Below, piece by piece: positions 13,927-22,009 of a stretch of 24,593 nucleotides of DNA. Within the stretch, counting starts at the first letter, position 1. Every line of letters begins with the position of its first letter. A program made the position numbers and the translations under genes. The stretch is from assembly GCA_900549745.1 (NCBI GenBank), contig URPJ01000021.1:1-24593 (forward strand). The letters run 5' to 3'. Origin of the DNA: an uncultured Collinsella sp. Lineage in GTDB: Bacteria > Actinomycetota > Coriobacteriia > Coriobacteriales > Coriobacteriaceae. The notes under the pieces are model-generated. The model did no database searches and was not told the DNA's origin. It was given only the letters and a program-made list of their open reading frames with translations.

Positions 13927-15042
13927 CTACATCTCCTCCTTCACCAGCGCGGCAAACGCGGCCAGCACCTCGTTGTTTTCCTGCGGGGTGCCCACGGTAA
14001 TGCGCAGGCAGTCCGCGAGCCCCGGCGCGTAGCTAAAGTCGCGCACCAAAATCGAATGCTCGTCGCGCAGACGCTCGCGCACGCGCGTGGCATGCGGCGT
14101 GCGCACGAGCACAAAGTTCGCTGCGCTCGGCCATGCCTCCACGGGCATGCCCTCGGCAGCCATTGCACGCAGGGCGTACAACTCGCGCTCGCGCTCGGAT
14201 GCAACCTGTGCCACCACGGGTGCGTACGCATCGCGGGCACGCACGCAGGCAAGCGCGGCGGCCTGGCTCAGCACGTTAACCGAGTAGATTTGGCGAATCG
14301 CCGCAAACACATCGATAACCTCGGGCGCCGCGATCACATAGCCCAGACGCGTGCCGGCGGCGCCAAACGCCTTGGACAGCGTATGCAGAATCACCAGGTT
14401 GGGATGCTCGGCGATAAGCCCCTGCGCCGTGGTAGCCGCGCCAAACGAATCGTCCGCAAACTCAACGTAGGCCTCGTCGACCATGACCATGCCGGGGCAC
14501 GCATCGCACAGGGCCGCGACAAAGTCGAGCGGCGCCACGTCACCCGTGGGATTATTGGGCGAGGTCACGATCGCCAGATTGCACTCGGGAGCCGCTGCGA
14601 GCACAGCCGCTTGGTCGAGCTCAAAGGTCGCCGGGTCGCGCCACACATCGCGCACCTCGGTCTGACAAAGCGACGCAAAGAACGCGTACTCGCTAAAGCA
14701 CGGCGGGCAGTTGAGCAGGGTCCGCCCCGCGCCGCCAAACGCCAGCAAGTAGTTATAGAGCAGCTCATCGCCGCCGTTTCCCGCGCAAATATTCTCACGC
14801 GCCACGCCATGCCAGGCAGCGAGCTCATCGCGCAGGTCGTTGGACATGGGATCGGGATAGCGGTTGAGCGGCGTGGCAGCCAAGGCCGCATCAACCGCCT
14901 CGCGCACGCCAGCAGGTACGGGATAGGTGTTCTCGTTGGCCGAAAGATTGATGCGCGTGGGCGTAAAGTTGGGATCGTAGGGCTCGATACCGGCCAAGTA
15001 GGGCTGGACGAGCTCCTTCATGCGCGGCGTGAGTTCGGCCAT
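13927..15042 (-). CDS. hisC: Histidinol-phosphate aminotransferase
   Basis: The 371-residue class I/II aminotransferase shows LSANENTYPVP near residue 33, GNGGDELL (89-96), SPNNPTGD (161-168), MVDEAY (188-193), and the PLP lysine K224 in HTLSKAFGAAG. The Arg of LRITVGT near the C-terminus binds the substrate carboxylate. It makes histidinol phosphate from imidazole acetol phosphate and glutamate. The ATG at 15042 has GAGGAGG six bases before it and lies one base after the hisD stop. The frame runs on for 20 more codons upstream, which are a shadow of hisD. Confidence 0.95.
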   Translation of the reverse strand: MAELTPRMKELVQPYLAGIEPYDPNFTPTRINLSANENTYPVPAGVREAVDAALAATPLNRYPDPMSNDLRDELAAWHGVARENICAGNGGDELLYNYLLAFGGAGRTLLNCPPCFSEYAFFASLCQTEVRDVWRDPATFELDQAAVLAAAPECNLAIVTSPNNPTGDVAPLDFVAALCDACPGMVMVDEAYVEFADDSFGAATTAQGLIAEHPNLVILHTLSKAFGAAGTRLGYVIAAPEVIDVFAAIRQIYSVNVLSQAAALACVRARDAYAPVVAQVASERERELYALRAMAAEGMPVEAWPSAANFVLVRTPHATRVRERLRDEHSILVRDFSYAPGLADCLRITVGTPQENNEVLAAFAALVKEEM

Positions 15043-15043
15043 G

Positions 15044-16480
15044 TTAGGCCTCCTCGCCGGTCGCGCCGGCGCCATCCGAGCCTGCAGCCGCCAGGTCCAC
15101 ACCCTCGGCGACCGTCGCCACAGCGTCGCCCGGCCAGGCGACCTTGGTCAGGTCGGCCGCAGCCAGCGACTCGGCACTCACGGCATCCTCACCCTGCTCC
15201 AGCACGCGACGACGCAGGGCAGCAGAGAGCGCGTGCGCCCACAGGCCCTCGGCCTCGGCCAGACGCTGTGTGGCGGGAGCGTCGGAGAGCAGGCCCTCGG
15301 GCGTATAGCAAATGACACTCGAGCGCTTAACGAACTCTTCGACCGAAAGCGGATTGGAGAACATGGCCGTGCCGCCGGTCGGCAGCGTGTGGTTGGGGCC
15401 GGCAACATAATCGCCAAGCGGTTCGGAGCTCCAAGCGCCCACAAAGATGGCGCCGGCGTTGCGAATGCCGCCGAGCAAGCCCATCGCATCCTTGCAGTGC
15501 AGCTCCAAGTGCTCGGGCGCCACGGTGTTCACGGCCTCGACGGCGGCAGCCATATCGGCGGCCACCACAATGGTGCCTTCGTTGTCGAGCGAGGCGCGCG
15601 TGATCTCGGCACGCGGCGACTGCGCCACCAGAATGTCGATGCCGGCCTCGACCTCGCGCGCAAACTGCTCGTCGCAAGTCACCAGATAGCAGGCTGCCAG
15701 CGGATCGTGCTCGGCCTGGGCCATCAGGTCTGCCGCGACCACCATAGGCTTGGCCGTGGCATCGGCCAGCACGCAGACCTCGGAGGGACCGGCGACCATG
15801 TCGATACCCACGTCGCCCGAGACAATCTGCTTGGCAGCGGCGACAAAGGCGTTGCCCGGGCCGGTGATTTTGTCGACGCGCGGAATGGTCTCGGTACCGT
15901 ACGCCAGTGCGGCCACGGCCTGGGCGCCGCCCACCATATAGATCTCGTCCACGCCGCCGAGTTTAGCGGCCGCGAGCGTATACGGGCTAATCAGTCCATC
16001 CTTTTGCGGCGGGGTCACCATAACCACGCGTTTGACGCCGGCCACCTTGGCGGGAATGGCGTTCATAAGCACGGTGGAAGGGTACTGCGCGCGACCGCCC
16101 GGCACATAGATGCCGGCCGCCGCGAGCGGGGTCACCTTAACGCCGAGCATGGTGCCGTCCGCACGCGTGGTAAACCAGCTCTGCTCGACCTCGCGCTGGT
16201 GGAACTCGCGAATCTGGCGTGCAGCCTTTTCGAGCGCCGCGACAAAGGCGGGATCAAGGCCTTCGAGCGCGGCATCGATCTGCTCTTGCGGCAAACGGAA
16301 GCTCTGCAGTTCAACGCCGTCAAAACGCTGACAGTAGTCGCGCACCGCGGCATCGCCATTGGCGCGCACGTTGGCCACGATATCGCGGGCGGCGTCGACG
16401 ATGTTTTGCGGCAGCACGCCCTTGCGGTTGAGCTGGTTGGTAACGAGGCGCTCACCGGGAGCAAGCTTGATGGTCTTCAT
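15044..16480 (-). CDS. hisD: Histidinol dehydrogenase
   Basis: The 478-residue protein carries all HisD blocks: YVPGGRAQYPSTVLMN, ITGPGNAFVAAAKQIV, DMVAGPSEV, MAQAEHDPLAACYLVT, APEHLELH, and AGPNHTLPTGGTAMFSNPL with the zinc and catalytic histidines. It oxidises histidinol to histidine in two NAD-linked steps, the end of the pathway. It is roughly 45 residues longer than typical HisD; the surplus is mainly an Ala/Gly/Asp-rich C-terminal tail that looks unstructured. It follows hisZG after 105 bases, the largest gap in the operon, in which I see no gene or clear promoter. Confidence 0.97.
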   Translation of the reverse strand: MKTIKLAPGERLVTNQLNRKGVLPQNIVDAARDIVANVRANGDAAVRDYCQRFDGVELQSFRLPQEQIDAALEGLDPAFVAALEKAARQIREFHQREVEQSWFTTRADGTMLGVKVTPLAAAGIYVPGGRAQYPSTVLMNAIPAKVAGVKRVVMVTPPQKDGLISPYTLAAAKLGGVDEIYMVGGAQAVAALAYGTETIPRVDKITGPGNAFVAAAKQIVSGDVGIDMVAGPSEVCVLADATAKPMVVAADLMAQAEHDPLAACYLVTCDEQFAREVEAGIDILVAQSPRAEITRASLDNEGTIVVAADMAAAVEAVNTVAPEHLELHCKDAMGLLGGIRNAGAIFVGAWSSEPLGDYVAGPNHTLPTGGTAMFSNPLSVEEFVKRSSVICYTPEGLLSDAPATQRLAEAEGLWAHALSAALRRRVLEQGEDAVSAESLAAADLTKVAWPGDAVATVAEGVDLAAAGSDGAGATGEEA

Positions 16481-16585
16481 TTCGGTATCCCCTATCGGTC
16501 GAGGTTGTGTTCGAAAAACGAGAGGCCGGACGGCGGCGCCAGTCGGCCCGCAGCCCGGACGTTGGGGCGCCCGTGAGTGCTCGCG

Positions 16586-18301
16586 CTATTGTGCCGAGCC
16601 CGCAACGGGCTCAAAATGCTTGCCCTTCACGGCTGCCGCCAAGCGATCTGCCAGATTGCGTACGCGCGGATCCAGACGTGCGGCGCCCGGATTGACAAAG
16701 AAGCGGGCCGTGCAGTCCATGATGCGGCCGGTGATGACCAGGTCGTTATCGCGCAGCGTGGCGCCCGTGGCGGTAATATCCACGATGCGATCGGTCATGC
16801 CGACGATGGGGCCCAGCTCGATGTTGCCGTGCAGTGAGACGATATCGGCGTTCACGCCGCGCTCGGCATACCAGGCACTCGCGATGCGCGGATACTTGGT
16901 GGCCACGCGAAGCGACCCGCGGCGGGCATAGTTGCGCTCGGCCTGGCCGGCGCGCCACGCGGGCTCTGCCTCGATAAACGTGCACAGGCCGTAGCCCAGA
17001 TCGACCAGCTGCAGCAAGTTGAGGTCTGCCTCGATGAGCGAGTCCCAGCCACAGATGCCGCAATCGGCACCACCACAGCCCACAAAAGCGGGCGCGTCGC
17101 TGGGACGCACGATGACAAACTCGATATCGCCGACCGTGCCCTCGCCGGCACGCGTGTCGCGACCGCGCACAATCAGGTGACGGCCGGGGTCGCGCAGCTC
17201 AGAGACGTCCAGGCCCGCGGCCTCGAGCACGTCGAGCGTGTCGGCCTTAAGCGAGCCCTTGGGCACGGCGATGCGTAGCGGGCCTTCGGCGCCGCGGCCC
17301 ACGGCGTGGTCACCATCGGAGGCGGCGTCCTCGGCAGAGGTGCACGCGGCCTCCAGACGCTCGAGCGAAAAGGCGAAGCCCGCCGCCGGCACCTCGATGC
17401 CGTCGCCGAACGCGCCGGTAAAGATAGAGTCGTAGCGACCGCCCGAGCCCACCGGATCGGGCAGGCCACCGGCATAGGCCTTAAAGACCAGGCCCGTGTA
17501 GTAATCGAAAGAATTCATAATGGAAAAGTCGAAGGACAGCACCTGAGCGTCCTCGGGCGCCAGGCCCTCGACCAGCGCGCGCAGCTCACGCGTGAGCGGC
17601 GCGACAATACCGGCAGCCGCCAGCAGCGCATCCACGCGATCGAGCACTTCGGCCCCACCATGCAGGCGCGGCAGTTCGCTGACGGCGGCCTTAACGGCAT
17701 CGGTCTCGGCGCTTGCCGCCACGCGGGCATCGAGGCCCACAAAGTCGTTGGCGTGCACGCAGCGCAGAGCCTCGGCAGCCAGCTCGCGATCCTCGCACGC
17801 CGCGAGCAGCTCCTTAAACGGGCGCACGCTACCTGCGATAATGCGCGCATCGGGCAGCGCCAACTTGCGAACGGCCTCGGCCACCAGCGAGACGATCTCG
17901 ACATCGCCCGCGGTATCGCCCGCGCCGATGAGCTCAAAACCCAGCTGGGTAAATTGACGCGAACCGCCGGCATTGCGCTGGCATTCGCGAACCACCGGCG
18001 CCTCATAGCGCAGGCGCAGCGGCAAGTCGGCCGCGCGCATGCGGGTCGAGACCAAACGCACGATCGGCAACGTATTGTCGGGACGAACCACCAACAAGCG
18101 GCCGTCATCGTCAAAAAGCTTAAACGGCGTGTCCGCGATACGGCCGCCCTCCTCGAGCGAGCCCTTGTCCTCGAGCAGCGGCGTCTCAACCGGCAGATAA
18201 TTATGCTCCCTAAAGCAGCCCTTCACCGTCAGCGCAATCTCCTCGCGCGCCTGAGCCTCCTCGGGCAATATGTCCCGGAATCCCCACGGTGTGGCCGTCA
18301 T
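16586..18301 (-). CDS. hisZG: HisZ-HisG fusion: ATP phosphoribosyltransferase, regulatory and catalytic parts in one chain
   Basis: Residues 1 to about 325 are HisZ, a histidyl-tRNA-synthetase-like regulatory subunit: TPWGFRDILPEEA at the start, VETPLLEDKG, RYEAPVVREC, FTQLGFELIGA, DYYTGLVFKAY, and GSGGRYD with AAGFAFSLERL. A polar linker of about 13 residues follows. Residues from about 339 on are short-form HisG: LRIAVPKGSL, VRPSDAPAFVGCGGADCGI, ATKYPRIASAWYAERG, HGNIELGPIVGMTDRIVDI and TGATLRDNDL. The chain has no stop or frameshift and one ribosome site (GAGGAGG). It joins ATP and PRPP in the first, feedback-controlled step. Elsewhere HisZ and HisG are separate and assemble as a hetero-octamer. 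It heads the operon. Confidence 0.93.
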   Translation of the reverse strand: MTATPWGFRDILPEEAQAREEIALTVKGCFREHNYLPVETPLLEDKGSLEEGGRIADTPFKLFDDDGRLLVVRPDNTLPIVRLVSTRMRAADLPLRLRYEAPVVRECQRNAGGSRQFTQLGFELIGAGDTAGDVEIVSLVAEAVRKLALPDARIIAGSVRPFKELLAACEDRELAAEALRCVHANDFVGLDARVAASAETDAVKAAVSELPRLHGGAEVLDRVDALLAAAGIVAPLTRELRALVEGLAPEDAQVLSFDFSIMNSFDYYTGLVFKAYAGGLPDPVGSGGRYDSIFTGAFGDGIEVPAAGFAFSLERLEAACTSAEDAASDGDHAVGRGAEGPLRIAVPKGSLKADTLDVLEAAGLDVSELRDPGRHLIVRGRDTRAGEGTVGDIEFVIVRPSDAPAFVGCGGADCGICGWDSLIEADLNLLQLVDLGYGLCTFIEAEPAWRAGQAERNYARRGSLRVATKYPRIASAWYAERGVNADIVSLHGNIELGPIVGMTDRIVDITATGATLRDNDLVITGRIMDCTARFFVNPGAARLDPRVRNLADRLAAAVKGKHFEPVAGSAQ

Positions 18302-18336
18302 CTGGTGAGCCTCCTCATGCTGTGTTTCGTATGGAA

Positions 18337-18368
18337 CAGAAGACCGGCATAGCTCCGCCGGTTTTCTG
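18337..18368 (-). promoter_or_regulatory. Stem-loop in the his operon leader
   Basis: Twelve base pairs, CAGAAGACCGGC (18337-18348) with GCCGGTTTTCTG (18357-18368) including one G-T wobble, close an 8-base loop. It lies 36 bases upstream of the hisZG start. No T-tract follows on the minus strand, no histidine-rich leader peptide is present, and the leader is too short for a T-box. It may stabilise the message or bind a regulator. Confidence 0.45.
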
Positions 18369-18471
18369 GGTACTTTAGCATACTAGAGTGTTTGCGGGGA
18401 GAATCGTCCTCCTCGGCTCACACCGTATTCATTTGGAAACATAGGAGCGGATTGTCGCAACCCAACCCCAC

Positions 18472-19308
18472 CTAGACGCCAATCGCACGACGATACTCTG
18501 CCATTACCTGCGCATCGGCAGCTGCGGGGTCGGCAAAATAGCGCCAGTCATAGGTCTCGGCCGAAACAACTCCGCGATAGCCGCGCGCCACCAGCCTATC
18601 CAGGTCGGCGCGCATATCGCGGTCGCCGTCACCCCAGGCAAGATGCGTCGTGCCATCTGCCGCAACATCGACAAAATGCACGTGGGCGACATCATCGCCA
18701 AGCAGATCGAAATAATCGTCGATGGTATCCCCTGCCACCGCCATAGCGCCCAAATCCAGACACGCCTTAAGTGCCGGATGATCAACTGCCTCGATCATGC
18801 GCTTCGTATCGGCCGCCGAGTTCACGATCATCGACTCAACCGGCTGTAGGGCCTCGAGCACCAGTCGCACACCGCACTCTCCCGCATGCTCGGCAATCGC
18901 ACGCAGCATCGAGGCGCTGCGACCCCACGCGTCCTCGATCGGCTCGTTCAAAAATGCCCAGCCGCTCGAGACCATGACCTGCTCGGCTCCAAGTTCCGCC
19001 GCGATATCTACAACGTTCTTAAAGTACGCGAGCGTGCGGGCACGCGCCTCATTCCCGCGCGCCGCGATATTCCACGGCTTGGGGTTGTTCTGTTCGGGAC
19101 AAAGTCCCACAATCCGAACCCCATACCGCTGCGACAGCTCCCGTACCCGCTCGAGCGAATCGTATCCATGGCAATCGACATACAGATGCATCGCCCCGGT
19201 CCAAAGCTCGCAACACGTGTAGCCCGAAGCCGACGCCGAAGAAAAGAACTCCTCAAGATCAAAGTAGCGATGGCTGATATTCATAACGGCAAGCTGCGGA
19301 TACTCCAT
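18472..19308 (-). CDS. FrlC-like sugar epimerase (AP-endonuclease-2 TIM barrel)
   Basis: The 278-residue protein is a xylose-isomerase-like TIM barrel with metal ligands E152 (LVLEAL), D185 (CLDLGAM), H211 (HVHFVD) and the late Glu of SAETYDW. Several stretches recall E. coli FrlC, fructoselysine 3-epimerase: CELWTGAMH, GLCPEQNNPKPWN, WGRSASML, LEALQPVESMIVNSA and HVHFVD. FrlC converts psicoselysine to fructoselysine. It is the last gene of the PTS unit, behind a hairpin. A GTG at 19317 would add three residues, but AAAGGTGG sits five bases before the ATG at 19308, so I chose that. The family is sure; the exact substrate is inferred from neighbours. Confidence 0.85.
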   Translation of the reverse strand: MEYPQLAVMNISHRYFDLEEFFSSASASGYTCCELWTGAMHLYVDCHGYDSLERVRELSQRYGVRIVGLCPEQNNPKPWNIAARGNEARARTLAYFKNVVDIAAELGAEQVMVSSGWAFLNEPIEDAWGRSASMLRAIAEHAGECGVRLVLEALQPVESMIVNSAADTKRMIEAVDHPALKACLDLGAMAVAGDTIDDYFDLLGDDVAHVHFVDVAADGTTHLAWGDGDRDMRADLDRLVARGYRGVVSAETYDWRYFADPAAADAQVMAEYRRAIGV

Positions 19309-19325
19309 CTTGTCCACCTTTCGGC

Positions 19326-19359
19326 AAAAGGGCGCCGCAGCACAGTGTGCGCGACGCCC
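19326..19359 (-). terminator. Partial terminator after the PTS IID gene
   Basis: On the minus strand GGGCGTCGCG pairs with TGCGGCGCCC in a long, slightly bulged stem (19330-19359) followed by only TTTT. It may reduce transcription of the epimerase gene relative to the PTS genes. Confidence 0.5.
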
Positions 19360-19391
19360 CCTCTTACATTGTTCTCATTATGACGGATACT

Positions 19392-20228
19392 CTACTGGAC
19401 ACCAAGCACTCCAAAGAACGCGCCAGCGATACTCACGAGCAGGATCACGAGCATGATGACCAGCGGATTCATCTTCTTTTTGAGCATGAGATAGACGATT
19501 CCAAACAGCCCCATCGTGACAAAGCCCGGGAAGATTCCGTTGAGCAGCTCGGCCAGCGTCTGAGCACCATCGCCCGCACCGACCATGAGCGGAATGTCCA
19601 CGGTGACCATCTCCATGGTCATAGCGCCGATCACCATGGCGCCCATGATAGAGGCCATCTTGACGATCGTGTCCATAATGCCCGATTCCTGGACCTTGCT
19701 GATCATGTCCGAGCCAAAGCGATACCCCACAAACGTCAGCAGGTAACGGATGATGTAGTGAGGGACATTGAACACGAGCAGGAACAAAATCGGGCCAAGA
19801 ATAGAGCCCTGTAGCGCCAGCGACGTGCCGACACCCGTTGCCAAAATTCGCAGCGTGCCCCAGTAGAAGGCATCGCCCACGCCGGACAGCGGCCCCATCA
19901 AAGCAAGCTTGACATTAGAGATCGCGCTCGTGTCAAAGCTATCGTCAGTAGCGTTGACCTCCTCCATTGCAGCGGCGATGGACATGGGGAGCGTCGAGAT
20001 GTACGGCGTGACGTTATAGAGCTCCATATGGCGCTTGAGGGCGGCCTTAAAGTCCGCATCCTGCGGATACAGCTTGCGAAGGATCGGCATAAGGGCCCAC
20101 ATAAAGCCGATATGGCCCATACGCTCGTAGTTCCAGGAATGCTCATAGGGAATCGAGCGCCAGAACAGCTTCTTAAGGTCTGCGCGGGAAATCAGCCCGT
20201 CGTAAGAAGACTCAAACTTAAAACTCAT
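19392..20228 (-). CDS. PTS IID component, mannose class
   Basis: The 278-residue protein matches the mannose-class IID family: LKKLFWRSIPYEHSWNYERM near the N-terminus, GHIGFMWALMPILRKLY, ISTLPMSIAAAMEE, LMGPLSGVGDAFYWGTLR, and hydrophobic C-terminal helices ending GAFFGVLGVQ. With IIC it forms the membrane channel that takes up and phosphorylates the sugar. The frame extends 22 codons further upstream, but M at 20228 has GGGAG eight bases before it and fits the family start. It overlaps the end of the IIC gene by 11 bases. Confidence 0.93.
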   Translation of the reverse strand: MSFKFESSYDGLISRADLKKLFWRSIPYEHSWNYERMGHIGFMWALMPILRKLYPQDADFKAALKRHMELYNVTPYISTLPMSIAAAMEEVNATDDSFDTSAISNVKLALMGPLSGVGDAFYWGTLRILATGVGTSLALQGSILGPILFLLVFNVPHYIIRYLLTFVGYRFGSDMISKVQESGIMDTIVKMASIMGAMVIGAMTMEMVTVDIPLMVGAGDGAQTLAELLNGIFPGFVTMGLFGIVYLMLKKKMNPLVIMLVILLVSIAGAFFGVLGVQ

Positions 20229-21009
20229 CGAACCCACTCCCAATCGCAGGATCATCGGTTGCCACTGCGGGCTGCTCCGCCTTTTTCTTGTCACCCAAAA
20301 CCGTCATCGCGACGACGATGATCGCGGCAAAGATCGCCACGCCCGTCGTGCTAATGCCAAAGTAGGCGACGAGGAAGAAGCCAGCGAAGAAGAACGGCGC
20401 CACCGTCTTGTTCATAATCATCTGAGCCAGCATTGCAAAACCGAGTGCGGGCAAGAAGGCGGCGGCGACATCCATACCGGTCTGAACGAAATCGGGGATG
20501 ATGTTGAGCAGGCTGGCAACAGCATCGGCGCCAAAGAAGAATGCCAGGGGAATAATCAGCAGGCCGCACCAGCTCTGCGCGTAGCCGGCGATGAGCATGT
20601 TGCGCGTGATGGCCTTGGTGTCTCCGTCCTCGACGTTTTTGTCGATACGGTGCACCAGCAGCAGCATCACCGGCTGGCCCAGGGCAGTATCGAGCGCCAG
20701 GACGATCGTTGCGATGGGAATGCCCAGGGTCAGGGCCGCCGAAGCGTCCGCGCCGGCCTGCATGGCAAGAGATACGCCCAGGATAGTGCCGGAAATCGTA
20801 TCGGGCGGGTTATAGGCGCCGACCGAGATGGCGCCGACCATGGCAAGCTCCATCGTGGCGCCCATGATCGTACCGGTCACCATGTCGCCCATGACAAGGC
20901 CAACCAGAGGTCCGAGCACGATCGGGCGCTGGAGGTAGCTCGTGCCCGTCAGCCACTCGGAATAGCCCAAAAGGGCAATCAGGAAAATCAGGATTGTCTT
21001 GATAACCAT
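20218..21009 (-). CDS. PTS IIC component, mannose class
   Basis: The 263-residue membrane protein has the mannose-class IIC pattern: repeated hydrophobic helices, RPIVLGPLVGLVMGDMVTG near residue 28, GATMELAMVGAISVGAYNPPD near residue 50, and ADASAALTLGIPIA. The hydrophilic C-terminal tail ends KKKAEQPAVATDDPAIGS. It binds the sugar and moves it through the membrane with IID. It lies eight bases after IIB. Confidence 0.93.
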   Translation of the reverse strand: MVIKTILIFLIALLGYSEWLTGTSYLQRPIVLGPLVGLVMGDMVTGTIMGATMELAMVGAISVGAYNPPDTISGTILGVSLAMQAGADASAALTLGIPIATIVLALDTALGQPVMLLLVHRIDKNVEDGDTKAITRNMLIAGYAQSWCGLLIIPLAFFFGADAVASLLNIIPDFVQTGMDVAAAFLPALGFAMLAQMIMNKTVAPFFFAGFFLVAYFGISTTGVAIFAAIIVVAMTVLGDKKKAEQPAVATDDPAIGSGFDEF

Positions 21010-21017
21010 GACAGCCC

Positions 21018-21488
21018 CTAACCGATAACCTTCGCGGCGTCAGTCTTCGCATCTGCCGGAATCATCTGAATGAACAGTTCATAGCCCTCGCCGAGCAGCT
21101 CTTTGACGTATGCCTCGTTTTCGGGCGTAAGGAACACGCTCGTCGAGACCTGGCGGGCATTCTCGCTAAAGGCAACGTTGCCGAGGTTGATCTTCTTGAC
21201 TCCCATCGCCTTGGCGACGGCACCGGCCTGCTGGATCGTCTCGCAAACCACGAAGAGCTTGTACTTGTCGGTCACTCCGCTCTGGAGCGCCTTGACGGCA
21301 TCCTCGGTGTTTTTGACAACGACCTTGCAGCCCTCCGGCTTTGCAAGGGACAGGGCCTGCAGACGAAGCTTGTCATTGAGGACCGTGTCGCTCACCAACA
21401 AGATGCAGTCGGCACCCAGAGCCGAGGTCCAGCTAACGGCAACCTGGCCGTGAAGCAGTCGATAGTCCACGCGAATCATCTGAATCAT
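21018..21488 (-). CDS. PTS IIB component, mannose class
   Basis: The 156-residue protein has the mannose-class IIB phosphorylation block IRVDYRLLHGQVAVSW, with the phosphohistidine H13. The conserved Asp and Arg around it position the phosphate. It receives phosphate from IIA and passes it to the sugar held by IIC/IID in the cytoplasm. AGGGAG lies six bases before the ATG. It follows IIA after 17 bases. Confidence 0.95.
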   Translation of the reverse strand: MIQMIRVDYRLLHGQVAVSWTSALGADCILLVSDTVLNDKLRLQALSLAKPEGCKVVVKNTEDAVKALQSGVTDKYKLFVVCETIQQAGAVAKAMGVKKINLGNVAFSENARQVSTSVFLTPENEAYVKELLGEGYELFIQMIPADAKTDAAKVIG

Positions 21489-21505
21489 GATGTGCTCCCT
21501 AGTGG

Positions 21506-21922
21506 TTAAAACTCATCGAGTTCGGCCTGCCCCAGCAGGTCGTTGACGTACTTGACCTTGGTGTCGTCCGCCTCGACGATCTGGCGAATGGCCTCATCGA
21601 TCGGGGTGGATTCGGGCACGAACAGCAGCTGAATAAGGAGCGGCAGGTTCATGTTGGTCACGAGGTGCGTGTTAGGACGCGTCTGGACGATCTTGGTGAA
21701 CTCGTTGTTGACGCTGCCGCCAAAGAGGTCGGTGCACACGACGACCTCATCGTCCGCGGCAAAGCCGTCCAGAATCGCTGCGGCCTCCTTGGTCAGGTCC
21801 TCGTTTCCGTCGACATACATAGAGAGCGCATGGACGTTTTCGCGCTCGCCGGAAAGCAGGCCGATGCTCTCGACGATTCCAGACGCAAAATGAGCATGGG
21901 ACGCCACGATAAACTGCCTCAT
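21506..21922 (-). CDS. PTS IIA component, mannose class
   Basis: The 138-residue protein has the mannose-class IIA fold: FIVASHAHFASGI, where H9 takes phosphate from HPr, and VVCTDLFGGSVNNEF in the middle, matching the DxxGGSP-like loop of the family. The start at 21922 has AAGGAAGGGG just upstream; 28 further open codons upstream run through the terminator hairpin and are not used. It is the first of four PTS genes in the order IIA, IIB, IIC, IID. Confidence 0.94.
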   Translation of the reverse strand: MRQFIVASHAHFASGIVESIGLLSGERENVHALSMYVDGNEDLTKEAAAILDGFAADDEVVVCTDLFGGSVNNEFTKIVQTRPNTHLVTNMNLPLLIQLLFVPESTPIDEAIRQIVEADDTKVKYVNDLLGQAELDEF

Positions 21923-21952
21923 TCGATTCCCCTTCCTTGCGAATTTCGGCAT

Positions 21953-21981
21953 AAAAATGCCCGGACGCATGCGCCCGGGCA
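21953..21981 (-). terminator. Internal terminator between the deglycase and PTS genes
   Basis: On the minus strand TGCCCGG pairs with CCGGGCA (21975-21981 with 21958-21964) over an inner palindrome GCATGC, followed by TTTTT. It lies 28 bases after the deglycase stop. Partial read-through would give more deglycase than PTS transcript. Confidence 0.75.
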
Positions 21982-22009
21982 GGGTGCTTCTTAAATGAGT
22001 GGTCAACTA

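Noticed and set aside
13396..15315. A 639-codon plus-strand reading frame across hisB, hisC and part of hisD
   Set aside because: It spans several clear minus-strand his genes and reads as Arg/His/Ala-rich antisense with no family pattern.
15020..16576. A 518-codon plus-strand reading frame opposite hisD
   Set aside because: Antisense shadow; the minus strand encodes every conserved HisD block.
18302..18471. T-box riboswitch or his attenuator before hisZG
   Set aside because: There is no specifier-loop or T-box core, no run of histidine codons, and no terminator with a T-tract on the coding strand.
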